A stretch of 48,683 nt of DNA, from positions 1 through 48,683 of the forward strand of contig NZ_CADAJR010000014.1 of assembly GCF_902788255.1 (NCBI RefSeq), written 5' to 3'. The notes beneath the pieces are model-generated. The model worked only from the letters and a program-made list of their open reading frames with translations, made no database searches and was not told the DNA's origin. Position 1 is the stretch's first letter. Each line of letters begins with the position of its first letter. Positions 7,692-15,317 of the stretch are shown one piece after another. Made by a program: the position numbers and the translations under genes. This DNA comes from an uncultured Methanobrevibacter sp. Its GTDB lineage: Archaea; Methanobacteriota; Methanobacteria; Methanobacteriales; Methanobacteriaceae.

Positions 7692-9095
7692 ATTTGTTAG
7701 TTTGCCTTTGAGTTCATTGTTGAAACGTTCAAGGAATTCTTCTTTTTTCTTAATAGGTATATAAGCTCCGCATGCCATGGAGTGGCCTCCACCACTTCCC
7801 CCAACTTCTGCGGAAATCTTACGAATTATATTTCCAAAATGAATTCCATCGTATGAAAGCAGTCTGGAGCATCTTAAAGATATTTTTAATCCCTCTTCAT
7901 CAGTTTGGGTAAATCCTATAACTGGTTTTTTCCAATTACAGTATCCTAAAATCATTCCGGTTATTGTACCGACGATTTCAGGTTTAATACCAGTTCCATC
8001 AAAATATTGCAAGTTTTCAAGTTCAATTATATTTGACTGTTCACTATCCGCAACTTTTTCTATGGATTGGGCTAAATTTCTACGGTGATCTCTACTGACA
8101 GTTTCCAGTTGGTCCAATGCAACAATTCTGTCACCTTTTAAAACTTCCATTGCTATTTTCTCTTCGTGATTTCTTCCACAGGCATTCATGGCTGTTGAAA
8201 ATTCAGATGCATCTCTTAAAAAACTGTCTCTGTCCTCCTTTAGGAAGGTATATGAATCACCTATAATTAATTGGGGAATATATTGAACATATCGTCCTGG
8301 CACCACTTGTGATATCATTCCTGAAAGACGTTGGTATAGCTTTGACTTGTCTTCCATTGTAAGTTCATTCAATGTTTTCCTGTGGTGCTTTTCATCGATT
8401 CCAAGTTCTTCGAGAATGGCCATGGTTTCGGCGGTGTTGTTTGTAATCGGCAGTTGGACGTCATTGAAGTATGAAAGTGCAACAAACAGCGGACGGGTAT
8501 TCCTTCCGTAGATATTGAGGTCATTTCTTATGACTTCAAGGTATCCTCCGTCAATCGCATCCTGTTCTATAAGGCTATTTAGTCCTTCAAAATGGCCTGA
8601 ATGAGTATTCTGCATGTCTCCAATGGCTGATAAAACACCAATCCAGCTCAAATCTGTGTATCCGAATTCTTTTGAAAGGAAATAGCACAATCCTCCTCCG
8701 CATACATAGTATGATCCGTCAATGCCGTGATGATGAGGGTTTATTTCCAGATAAGTGTAATCCTTGTCGTCCTTATAGTTCAAATCCCTTAGTGGGGGGT
8801 GGTGGTCAAGTATTAGAATCTTTTGTCCTTTCGTTGCCTTGCCGTCAACAAGCTGGCCTGAACCCAAATCCGAAAAGATTGTAAGTTCATGTGTCAGTTC
8901 GATATTGTCAAGGACGTCTAAATTGACGAATTCGATTTCATGTTCCTTATCCTGTCTGTCTAGTATGGTTGATAGTATTGCGCCTGAACAGATTCCGTCA
9001 CAGTCAATGTGGGAATATACCTTAATGTCCTGTGATGATTCGATGAGTTCCCTTGCCTGTGAATATTGTTCAGACATTAGTTGTGGTATTTGCAT
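7689..9095 (-). CDS. RecJ-like DHH/DHHA1 phosphoesterase
   Basis: DHH motifs appear in order: SHIDCDGICSG (motif I), TIFSDLGSG (II), LDHHPPL (III, the DHH signature), and the C-terminal DHHA1 nucleic-acid site GGSGGGHSMACGAY. These bind two Mn ions and cleave single-stranded DNA or RNA ends. The archaeal family includes RecJ-like nucleases linked to the replisome. I place the start at the ATG at 9095 because the in-frame GTG at 9104 is itself part of the AGTGATT ribosome site. The protein is 468 residues. Substrate preference cannot be read from sequence. Confidence 0.88.
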   Translation of the reverse strand: MQIPQLMSEQYSQARELIESSQDIKVYSHIDCDGICSGAILSTILDRQDKEHEIEFVNLDVLDNIELTHELTIFSDLGSGQLVDGKATKGQKILILDHHPPLRDLNYKDDKDYTYLEINPHHHGIDGSYYVCGGGLCYFLSKEFGYTDLSWIGVLSAIGDMQNTHSGHFEGLNSLIEQDAIDGGYLEVIRNDLNIYGRNTRPLFVALSYFNDVQLPITNNTAETMAILEELGIDEKHHRKTLNELTMEDKSKLYQRLSGMISQVVPGRYVQYIPQLIIGDSYTFLKEDRDSFLRDASEFSTAMNACGRNHEEKIAMEVLKGDRIVALDQLETVSRDHRRNLAQSIEKVADSEQSNIIELENLQYFDGTGIKPEIVGTITGMILGYCNWKKPVIGFTQTDEEGLKISLRCSRLLSYDGIHFGNIIRKISAEVGGSGGGHSMACGAYIPIKKKEEFLERFNNELKGKLTN

Positions 9096-9263
9096 AATAA
9101 TCACTTAAATATCTATTACTTATCAGCTTTTTCTGATAACCTTTATACTATAAGATTTGAATTGGGTTGTTAATTAAATTTATGGAAATCGTTCATATCA
9201 TAAAAATTAAACATTAGTTCAACGATAGAATAAAATATTATTCATAAAATCAAAAAAATCAGA
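9096..9263. other. AT-rich spacer without recognisable genes
   Basis: This stretch holds the promoter region of the DHH gene and AT-rich DNA. I see no gene, tRNA or strong repeat. The junction between host and viral DNA could lie here or in the next 350 bases. Confidence 0.4.
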
Positions 9264-9447
9264 TTTTTATAAACGAGGCACAAAAAGGATAATGCAAATA
9301 AAATTAAAGTTCATAAAAATGTAAAAACACAACGAGCCACACTAAATTCAATGAGATAATGATAAATATTGTGGAGGAATTAACCTCCACTTGAACCTTT
9401 TTCCTATTGTGCCTAATTAACATTATTTGCATTAATAGTATAAATAA
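9264..9447. other. crossed pair of inverted repeats with inward-facing promoters
   Basis: TAATGCAAATAA (9290-9301) pairs perfectly with TTATTTGCATTA (9423-9434). GGCACAAAAAGG (9277-9288) pairs with CCTTTTT plus TTGTGCC (9396-9413, with a short insertion). The two pairs cross instead of nesting. A perfect hairpin GTGGAGG/CCTCCAC (9371-9390) lies between. TTTTTATAAA (9264-9273) faces right and TATAAATA (9439-9446) faces left, each about 25 bases from the first base of a closing stem. This suggests overlapping structured RNAs from both strands, or a recombination site. Confidence 0.4.
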
Positions 9448-9469
9448 TTGAAATTAAGAATTAATTTAA

Positions 9470-9625
9470 TCAATATCTTTTGAATATCAATGTTTTCTCA
9501 GTGATATCAACCATTATCTTGTCGGATAGTTTGAAAACATCTTTTCCACTATCGCACATAATTTCATAATCTTCAGGAATATTCTCAATTATTTTCTTCA
9601 GTACTTCAATAGTTAATGCTACCAT
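9470..9625 (-). CDS. 51-residue protein, unknown; resembles small phage proteins
   Basis: A short frame starting with MVALTIEVLKKII and containing NIPEDYEI, then a beta-rich C-terminal half ending in IFKRY. The layout (N-terminal helix, PEDYE turn, strands) is common in tiny phage proteins of unknown function. TTTAAATAC (9648-9656) upstream is TATA-like, and the ribosome site is weak. It is the leftmost gene with viral character. Confidence 0.6.
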   Translation of the reverse strand: MVALTIEVLKKIIENIPEDYEIMCDSGKDVFKLSDKIMVDITEKTLIFKRY

Positions 9626-10064
9626 ACATATTAATTTGCCAAGGAGTGTATTTAAACCAATAACACAAAGCTATCCCAAATCTCTCCCAAATCCATTCCA
9701 ACTCCTAGTCTAGATAGGTTGAAATTTACTTATTGAAATATCAATGAAGTGATTAACCTAATGAATGGGATTAGATTTGCATCTATTAGAATAATCAACC
9801 CATTCACTAGAATTATCAATGAAACTAATAACTAGAATTAAAATCAATAAATCTATATCTCTCAACTAAAATTTAGACATTTCTTAAAACAATAGTATAC
9901 CTCAACTATTGTTTGGAGAGATGATTTTTCATGTAAATAATTGTTTTCTTGAACTTTCCATTGTATTTTTCATAAATTATTGTAAATTTCAATAAATGAT
10001 ATATATAACTATAAAACAATATATTAACAAGATTAATGATTTATTCAATTAATGGGAGGAGAAT
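9626..10064. other. non-coding region with two palindromic elements
   Basis: No gene was found here. TGAATGGG (9762-9769) and CCCATTCA (9799-9806) form an inverted repeat that extends imperfectly to about 15 bases per arm; ATCAATGAA flanks it twice in direct orientation (near 9740 and 9827). A perfect hairpin AAACAATAGT/ACTATTGTTT with an 8-base loop occupies 9887-9914. GATATATATAAC (near 9998-10009) is a TATA box for the secreted protein gene. Confidence 0.5.
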
Positions 10065-10868
10065 ATGAAAAATAAAGGGATTATATTCAGTATATTTTCA
10101 TTATTATGTATATTTTTAATAATTGGAACTGTTAGTGCCGTTGAAACTAATACAACCAATTTGCAAGCTGAAAATACAGATATTTTAGAATATACTGTCG
10201 AAGATCAAATTACTGCAACTACTACTGATGAATCATTGGAAAGTGCTAAGAATAATGAAGTTCTAGAAGTTTCAAAAAATGAAGAAGTTTTAAATGCCGA
10301 GAATAATGTGGAAGTTTTAAAAGCTGATAGTAATATTGAGGTTTTAGGAAGTTATAACACTAAATATGACTTTGATTGTGATTATGATGAGTCTGTTCAG
10401 GAAGTGAACCATCACTACACTTTCTACACCCAACATTATGGAAAACAAACATTAGATGTAGATGCAAAAGATGTTAAAAAACTTGCTATAGCTAATTCTA
10501 ACAAAAAATATAAAATAATAACTTATGAAACTATTAAAAAACACAAAGTTACCATAAAATACACAAAAACTTTCTATAAGAAGTTTAAAGAAATGGGGCA
10601 CACCGTTAAATTAACAAAAAAACAATGGAAAAAAGAACTCAAAAAGGTAAAAAAATTACTTAAAAAAGGTTGGAAAATCAGTAAAAAAACAAAAAACAAA
10701 ATAAAACTTGTTAAAAAAGTAAAAAAACGAACAAAAATATATTTTGATTTGATAAATGCTCCTTGGGGACATAAATACAAAGATTCAGCTTATAGTGACT
10801 CATATATTAGGATATATACAAAGTATTATCCTGATTTGGATGAAGATGTCGCACCTGTTCTTTGGTAA
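10065..10868 (+). CDS. secreted lysine-rich protein, unknown function
   Basis: Residues 1-25 are a clear signal peptide (Lys start, hydrophobic core, cut after VSA). Residues 30-95 are low-complexity with repeated EVL-x-(A/S)-x-N units, as in leaders of host adhesin-like proteins. The last 150 residues are Lys- and Tyr-rich, with a strongly basic stretch near 175-225. GGGAGGAGAAT lies directly before the ATG. It faces opposite to most viral genes and has its own TATA box, as expected of a gene expressed from the resident provirus. A role at the cell surface is inferred. Confidence 0.75.
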   Translation: MKNKGIIFSIFSLLCIFLIIGTVSAVETNTTNLQAENTDILEYTVEDQITATTTDESLESAKNNEVLEVSKNEEVLNAENNVEVLKADSNIEVLGSYNTKYDFDCDYDESVQEVNHHYTFYTQHYGKQTLDVDAKDVKKLAIANSNKKYKIITYETIKKHKVTIKYTKTFYKKFKEMGHTVKLTKKQWKKELKKVKKLLKKGWKISKKTKNKIKLVKKVKKRTKIYFDLINAPWGHKYKDSAYSDSYIRIYTKYYPDLDEDVAPVLW

Positions 10869-11048
10869 TATGACAATTCAAATTTGTATGTAATGATTGA
10901 TTAAAACAATAGCTATCCTAAAAACCTAACAAAATCTTAATGAAACTATCATTGGAGATGTAACTTCAACGAAAATGTCCTAAATCACTACATATATCTA
11001 TATTAAAAGAAACTAAAAAACTAATTGCATTGAATTTAAAAATAATGT

Positions 11049-11095
11049 AAAAAAATAGTGGAAATATCAGGATACAAAAGTCCTGACACTTCCAC
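11049..11095 (-). terminator. hairpin plus oligo-T terminator of the small-gene operon
   Basis: GTGGAAATATCAGGA (11058-11072) and TCCTGACACTTCCAC (11081-11095) make a stem of two perfect blocks (CAGGA/TCCTG and GTGGAA/TTCCAC) around a small internal mismatch. On the minus strand it is followed by seven T. It lies 20 bases past the last gene of the leftward operon. Confidence 0.65.
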
Positions 11096-11114
11096 AGTTG
11101 AAAACAAGTGAAAA

Positions 11115-11543
11115 TTAGAATAGGTCAATGTGTTCAATATGGACGAATGAATTTTCACCTTCCTCTGCTTTTACATATTCGGTAACACGGACTAACACTG
11201 ATCTGTCATCAACATACAATATTCTTGCGGTATCATTCATATAGTATTCATCTTCAGGATTAGGATTTGCGGTGAATTCATCTCCAACCTTTCCAGTCTT
11301 TAATTGTTGAAAAGTAATGCCGAATTCCTGCTTTGTATTAAATGTATTTCTGCCAAAGCTAGTGTATTCTAGTGTAATTGCAACACTCTCTCGTGAAACT
11401 TCAACCACATCTTCAATACTGCATCCCTCAACTGAACCCAATAACTTTTCTATGACATCCGCCACTGAGCCATTTTCTCCTTTCATTTTATTGATTTTTT
11501 CAAGTGAATCCTTTTTAATTCTTACAGTTGTGTAATCTACCAT
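11115..11543 (-). CDS. ribbon-helix-helix DNA-binding protein with extra C-terminal domain
   Basis: The first 45 residues fit a ribbon-helix-helix fold: strand TTVRIKKDSLEKINKMK, then a second helix with VADVIEKLLGS. About 95 further residues are beta-rich and acidic and not recognised. Such proteins act as antitoxins or repressors; no partner toxin is adjacent. I start at the ATG at 11543, preceded by AGGTGATTATT, rather than the GTG within that ribosome site. It is the last gene of the small-gene operon. Confidence 0.65.
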   Translation of the reverse strand: MVDYTTVRIKKDSLEKINKMKGENGSVADVIEKLLGSVEGCSIEDVVEVSRESVAITLEYTSFGRNTFNTKQEFGITFQQLKTGKVGDEFTANPNPEDEYYMNDTARILYVDDRSVLVRVTEYVKAEEGENSFVHIEHIDLF

Positions 11544-11556
11544 AATAATCACCTAG

Positions 11557-11793
11557 CTATTCAAATCTCACTAAATCTACAGTTTCTGTCAATTTTCTTG
11601 TTTCATAGACTGCCATACTTTTGACTGTTCTGATAAGCCAGTCTTTGCCAAAATCATTGATTAATTCCTTTTCAAAATCATTGAAATCACGATTAAATCC
11701 AAGTATAAATCCCCAATGGTACAGTTCATCATTCTTGTCAATGAAAAATGACACTCTCATTGTTTTTCTGATAATAAAGTTAAATCCATACAT
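11557..11793 (-). CDS. 78-residue protein of unknown function
   Basis: A small protein rich in aromatic residues (WGFILGFNRDFNDFE). No family is recognised and no membrane segment is present. GGTGATTAT before the ATG supports the start. It lies between two other short genes in the leftward operon. Confidence 0.6.
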   Translation of the reverse strand: MYGFNFIIRKTMRVSFFIDKNDELYHWGFILGFNRDFNDFEKELINDFGKDWLIRTVKSMAVYETRKLTETVDLVRFE

Positions 11794-11814
11794 ATAATCA
11801 CCAAAAAAGAAGTG

Positions 11815-12204
11815 TTAGATTAACACTCCTTTAATGATTTCGACGGTCTCATCCATTTTTAGCAAATTTTTCTTGGATTTGTCCAGAGAATTGCCTATTC
11901 CATGATTATAAACTTGTTTTTCAATGAGTAGCTGTTCATAGTGGTTGATTAGGCAGATTTTAAAATCTCTTAATAATGCTTCCAGTTGTGTTAATGGACT
12001 TCTAACTGCTTCATATTCATCGTAAGCAGTCATAATGAGTCTATCATCACCCTCATACATTTTCTCATATGAGTCGCATTTTTCTTCAGCTCTTTTAAGG
12101 GCATCTGCAAGATTTAATTTCATCTGTTCAACATCTTTTTCTGCTATGCAGATTAGTTTTACATCGTTTTTCATTAATTCTGTTAAGTAGTCAACTCGGT
12201 TCAT
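11815..12204 (-). CDS. 129-residue helical, probably coiled-coil protein
   Basis: Almost entirely helical with heptad-like spacing, especially near residues 20-50 (EKDVEQMKLNLADALKRAEE) and 70-100. Function is unknown. The start is preceded by TAACGAGCTGATATT, a motif shared by several genes here, in which the TAA is the stop of the previous gene. Confidence 0.65.
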   Translation of the reverse strand: MNRVDYLTELMKNDVKLICIAEKDVEQMKLNLADALKRAEEKCDSYEKMYEGDDRLIMTAYDEYEAVRSPLTQLEALLRDFKICLINHYEQLLIEKQVYNHGIGNSLDKSKKNLLKMDETVEIIKGVLI

Positions 12205-12216
12205 AATATCAGCTCG

Positions 12217-12405
12217 TTATAAATATACTTCAAAAACTACATCACCATATCTGTTAAATGAAGTGGTAAATGTAGCCTGAATGTTTTTTAAATGATTTTC
12301 AACAGTTATTGTGTTTCTTTTGGAAACTTTGATGGTATGCCAATTTTCACGGTGGTGTTCAATGCTTAAACAGTTTCTTTCAATAGGAATTAATTTAATG
12401 TTCAT
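12217..12405 (-). CDS. 62-residue protein of unknown function
   Basis: A short basic, beta-rich protein (KVSKRNTITVENHLKN). No family is recognised. It is preceded by TAACGAGCTGATAAT and followed at its own stop by the same motif, so it sits in a cassette-like row of small genes. Confidence 0.55.
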   Translation of the reverse strand: MNIKLIPIERNCLSIEHHRENWHTIKVSKRNTITVENHLKNIQATFTTSFNRYGDVVFEVYL

Positions 12406-12417
12406 ATTATCAGCTCG

Positions 12418-12633
12418 TTATTCATTTACAATTTTAAAATCATCTTCACCATAGATCAGTGCTAATCCACTGCCGTTTTCCCATTTCACATGTATTTGAC
12501 CAATGTCATCAATGTGGTAAATGACACCACGAGTGCCTACTGGAGGTGCTTGTGGGTCATTCATACTTACCAATTCTACTGTTGTACCAACAGGATATTT
12601 TGTTTCAATCATTTTCTTGTCATTTCTAAACAT
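12418..12633 (-). CDS. DUF4314-like small beta-barrel protein
   Basis: The core YPVGTTVELVSMNDPQAPP, then GTRGVIYHIDDIGQIHVKW and SGLALIYGEDDF, matches the DUF4314 pattern found mostly in phages and plasmids of Firmicutes. The function of that family is unknown; the fold looks like a small SH3-type barrel. I choose the ATG at 12633 after GAGTTGAC, not the TTG three codons upstream that lies inside this site. The product is 71 residues. Confidence 0.75.
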   Translation of the reverse strand: MFRNDKKMIETKYPVGTTVELVSMNDPQAPPVGTRGVIYHIDDIGQIHVKWENGSGLALIYGEDDFKIVNE

Positions 12634-12657
12634 TTCGGTCAACTCGTTTAACTTTTT

Positions 12658-12843
12658 TCATTCCCACCTTTGAGGTTCAGGTAATACACCTTCTCTTACA
12701 AATTTACCAAATCCTACGCAGATAAAGGTGAAGTGGCACTTAGGACAGTGAAATTGGTTCAATTTCCTGTCAAAAGTGTAAAGTCCAGCTACAAAATCTG
12801 CTTCTTCACCACATTTTTCACATTTTCTTGTTTCTACACTCAT
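12658..12843 (-). CDS. 61-residue zinc-ribbon protein
   Basis: Two Cys pairs (CEKCGEEADF and CPKCHFTF) spaced by about 22 residues form a treble-clef or zinc-ribbon fold that could bind DNA, RNA or protein. The tail is short and basic-aromatic. Its ribosome site GGAGG lies inside the end of the preceding 53-codon gene. Confidence 0.7.
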   Translation of the reverse strand: MSVETRKCEKCGEEADFVAGLYTFDRKLNQFHCPKCHFTFICVGFGKFVREGVLPEPQRWE

Positions 12844-12846
12844 TTA

Positions 12847-13008
12847 TTATTCCTCCAATGATTCATTGTATAAATTCTCAATACATTCTAATAAAGCACC
12901 GATACTCATGTCATCTGATATACATTCACCTAATTCTTTTAAATCTGAGATAGTTACATCTTCAGGAACATCGTAATGTTTTTTATTCATTAAATCAATA
13001 ATATTCAT
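12847..13008 (-). CDS. 53-residue acidic protein
   Basis: A short frame from MNIIDLMNKK to ESLEE, with AGGTGATTTGA before its ATG. The C-terminal half (ISDLKELGECISDDMSIG) resembles the end of the neighbouring 94-codon gene, with a shared pattern of an ISD segment, then a Cys, then DDM or GDM followed by a helix. The two may be paralogues. Function is unknown. Confidence 0.6.
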   Translation of the reverse strand: MNIIDLMNKKHYDVPEDVTISDLKELGECISDDMSIGALLECIENLYNESLEE

Positions 13009-13017
13009 TCAAATCAC

Positions 13018-13302
13018 CTAATAATCAAGTGCTTCCCTAGTAATTGCTTTTAACTCATCGTACAATTCGGAAATTGTCATATCTCCATCTCTACAATCGG
13101 TTAGTTCATCTGAAAATTCCAAATCTTCATCTGAGATTAAAGTGCTAGCTGGGTAATCTTCTCTGCTTCTTTTATTCTCACAATCTTTAACAACTCTCAT
13201 AACATTATACATAGTGTGGAGACAGAAATCAGTTTCTTCAAAGTAATATACACAATCTTTACATTCGTGTCCACAATCGTCATTTTCTAAATTCATACAC
13301 AT
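13018..13302 (-). CDS. Cys-rich small protein, first gene of the operon
   Basis: A 94-residue acidic protein. The N-terminal third has six Cys with a metal-site look (DCGHECKDCVYYFEETDFC); the rest is acidic and helical. The ATG at 13302 is chosen because GAGTTGATAA directly precedes it; the TTG three codons upstream is part of that site. It is the promoter-proximal gene of the leftward operon. Confidence 0.6.
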   Translation of the reverse strand: MCMNLENDDCGHECKDCVYYFEETDFCLHTMYNVMRVVKDCENKRSREDYPASTLISDEDLEFSDELTDCRDGDMTISELYDELKAITREALDY

Positions 13303-13398
13303 ATTTATCAACTCGTTTTACATTTTAACTGATATTTAATCATTTTAAGCTCTTACAAGCCGTTTTAAATATAGTTAATTATAGCTTAGCCACCCAAG

Positions 13399-13406
13399 TA
13401 TATAAA
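13399..13406 (-). promoter_or_regulatory. TATA box of the small-gene operon
   Basis: On the minus strand the region reads CCTTTATATACTTGG, a good TATA box. Transcription would start near 13378, giving a leader of about 75 bases. The 13307-13581 gap otherwise holds only AT-rich DNA. Confidence 0.5.
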
Positions 13407-13581
13407 GGTATCTCTCTTGTAAATGCCTAGATTTAAAAAAAAATAAAATATAGATTAAATAATAATAAACTAATAATTATATGGGCATAAAACATTAAAT
13501 TAATCAATATTTGGATTAGTTTTTTATTTTCATCTTAGCAATGAAAAAAATATTACTAATAGAAAAAATAAAAAAAATAAT

Positions 13582-13842
13582 ATGAATTCTGAGAAAAAAG
13601 GATGGTTTTGCAAAAATTGTGGGTGGGCTTTCAATTACGGTGAAAAATGCGACATGTGTGGAGTCAGTAAAGATGCGAAACGATGGTTTTGCAGGAATTG
13701 TGGTTGGGGAGACAATTATGGAGATACTTGCAATTATTGCGGTGTTAGTAAAGATGCTAAACGATGGACTTGTAGGAATTGTGGTTTTCCTGACAATTAC
13801 GGTGATGTCTGCAATCATTGTGGGTATGGTGGATTATATTAA
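13582..13842 (+). CDS. protein of three tandem zinc ribbons
   Basis: Three near-identical units of about 27 residues, each W-x-C-x2-CG, then NYG-(D/E)-x-C-x2-CG. Units one and two end in VSKDAKR; the third ends at the C-terminus. Each unit resembles a small RanBP2/zinc-ribbon finger. At 86 residues the protein is nothing but these fingers, so it probably binds nucleic acid or a protein. It is one of few rightward genes in the viral region. It overlaps the end of the opposing gene by nine bases. Confidence 0.75.
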   Translation: MNSEKKGWFCKNCGWAFNYGEKCDMCGVSKDAKRWFCRNCGWGDNYGDTCNYCGVSKDAKRWTCRNCGFPDNYGDVCNHCGYGGLY

Positions 13843-14112
13843 ATGAAAACAATTGATTTCTTCAATACTATCTATATTTAACTTAATTAAATTGGGTTTT
13901 GCACCTTGTTGTATGTAGATATAAAAAGAATGGTCTTTTAAAATAAGGCAAACCTGCAAGACATTAAGATATTCAATGTTATCTATCATTAAATTAATCT
14001 CAAAATCGGTTTCATTATAGAAAGTTAAAATATCACCGTAAGCATTGCCATTGCGGACTTCTCTCTCCAGTGGAGTTTCATCTAATTTTTTGATTAAAAC
14101 TAAAATATTCAT
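13834..14112 (-). CDS. 92-residue protein of unknown function
   Basis: A beta-rich small protein with alternating hydrophobic segments. No family is recognised. It overlaps the preceding gene by ATGA, with AAGG upstream, so the two are translationally coupled. Confidence 0.55.
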   Translation of the reverse strand: MNILVLIKKLDETPLEREVRNGNAYGDILTFYNETDFEINLMIDNIEYLNVLQVCLILKDHSFYIYIQQGAKPNLIKLNIDSIEEINCFHLI

Positions 14113-14297
14113 TGTACGAACCTTTTATAAATCATCTCGTGCCTATCAGGCAAGTTCAATTCGTGTCTTTTTTCATTGATTTGTGCTTGTTTGTTTAGCA
14201 CCTTTCTTGTCAGTCCTTCTGATTTATACAATTTAGTTACTTGTCTTTGTTCATAATCCAAATAGACTGCATAGATTTTTTTAAGGATAAAATTCAT
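14109..14297 (-). CDS. 62-residue basic protein downstream of the lysin gene
   Basis: A basic protein with a helical middle (RKVLNKQAQINEKRHELN). No family is recognised. The ATG at 14297 follows AGGTGATAAC, which overlaps the stop of the lysin gene. It could assist lysis, but no membrane segment is visible. Confidence 0.55.
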   Translation of the reverse strand: MNFILKKIYAVYLDYEQRQVTKLYKSEGLTRKVLNKQAQINEKRHELNLPDRHEMIYKRFVQ

Positions 14298-14307
14298 TGT
14301 TATCACC

Positions 14308-15297
14308 TCAGTTTTTTGTTAAAATCAATACGGATTTTTGGCTAATGCCACTGATATATGACTTTTCGACAGCTAATGATCTATTCTCAATATATCCACA
14401 ATAACAGGAACTAGTACATTTGTTTCCAAGTGAATTTAAAATCTTGAACATATTTGTTTTCACATTAATTTCATTTATAGACTCATAGTGTCCCCATCTG
14501 TCACGATAATTCAAATGTATGATTGCATCAACATTCTTTTTACAAATAAGCTTTGCAAGACCAGTTATTCCTAAATCTTTGAAATTTTTCTCCTGAACAG
14601 TAATATTTACATTGTATTTTTTGTTTACCATTGCAACGGCTGTCCTGATACCTTCGTGGCTTGTTCCTGAAGTGGTAGTGCCAGCCCATTTTGCTAATTG
14701 TGATTGGCTGACATATATTCCAAATTTATACAATGAATGTTGTAAGGCACAAACTCCACAGTAATAACCAGTATTTTGACCCATTGCATCGCAACCTTTT
14801 TTAGATGGGTGAGGAGATGATTTATAAGGATTACTGCAATTGTTAGTTGTAGTTTTAGCAGCGCTTTTTAAATCGTTTGAGTTATATGTACTGTAATTAG
14901 GCAATCGGTTGTTTTTAAAGTAGAATACCAATATTTTTGATAGGTTGTACAATACCAAGTCAGGATTCACTTTTACTCTTGTTTTAGTGGTCGTAACATA
15001 ATTAGGTACAGTTCCATTTTGAGTTATAAACTGCACTATTCTTTTAGATTGGTCTTTATAGTCGTTTTCATAGATTTTTTCATTTATCGAAGAACCTGTT
15101 GGATTACTACATTTTTTAGCACTTTTGACATTGAACTCCTTGTTTAAATGATTTATAGTGTAGGAGAAAATGTAAAAACATTCTGCATAACTAAAAAATT
15201 TATTGTTTATTTTAACAGAATTAGGTGCTTTCTTGTTCTTTTCAACATATTCCTTGACTTTTTCACTTAATTTTTTTATTTCTTCTTTTTTTACCAT
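14308..15297 (-). CDS. pseudomurein-targeting cysteine-peptidase lysin
   Basis: The N-terminal half has at least two pseudomurein-binding-like repeats (about residues 15-50 and 85-145; note NGTVPNYV and NNRLPNYS). The C-terminal half looks like a C39-type cysteine peptidase: Q174, C180 in GYYCGVCAL, H270 in RWGHYESI and N288. Viral lysins of pseudomurein methanogens (PeiW, PeiP, PeiR) share this layout of binding repeats plus cysteine peptidase, usually with more repeats. It should cut the peptide cross-links of the host wall at cell exit. No signal peptide is present. Confidence 0.8.
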   Translation of the reverse strand: MVKKEEIKKLSEKVKEYVEKNKKAPNSVKINNKFFSYAECFYIFSYTINHLNKEFNVKSAKKCSNPTGSSINEKIYENDYKDQSKRIVQFITQNGTVPNYVTTTKTRVKVNPDLVLYNLSKILVFYFKNNRLPNYSTYNSNDLKSAAKTTTNNCSNPYKSSPHPSKKGCDAMGQNTGYYCGVCALQHSLYKFGIYVSQSQLAKWAGTTTSGTSHEGIRTAVAMVNKKYNVNITVQEKNFKDLGITGLAKLICKKNVDAIIHLNYRDRWGHYESINEINVKTNMFKILNSLGNKCTSSCYCGYIENRSLAVEKSYISGISQKSVLILTKN

Positions 15298-15317
15298 TTT
15301 ATCAACTTGTTATTCAT

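Noticed and set aside
9096-9104. GTG start three codons upstream for the DHH gene
   Set aside because: The GTG is part of the AGTGATT ribosome site of the ATG at 9095. The same situation occurs at 11552 and 14306.
9105-10064. Attachment site repeats for provirus integration
   Set aside because: I found no direct repeat shared between this region and the 43348-43722 region, and no integrase or tRNA gene to anchor a claim.
10574-10780. Leftward frame opposite the lysine-rich protein gene
   Set aside because: A by-product of Lys codons (AAA/AAG) read backwards as Phe/Leu; no ribosome site.
13516-13818. Leftward open frame of 100 codons opposite the zinc-ribbon gene
   Set aside because: Its repeats are the mirror image of the zinc-ribbon repeats; the sense strand has perfect Cys pairs and the antisense has no start signal.
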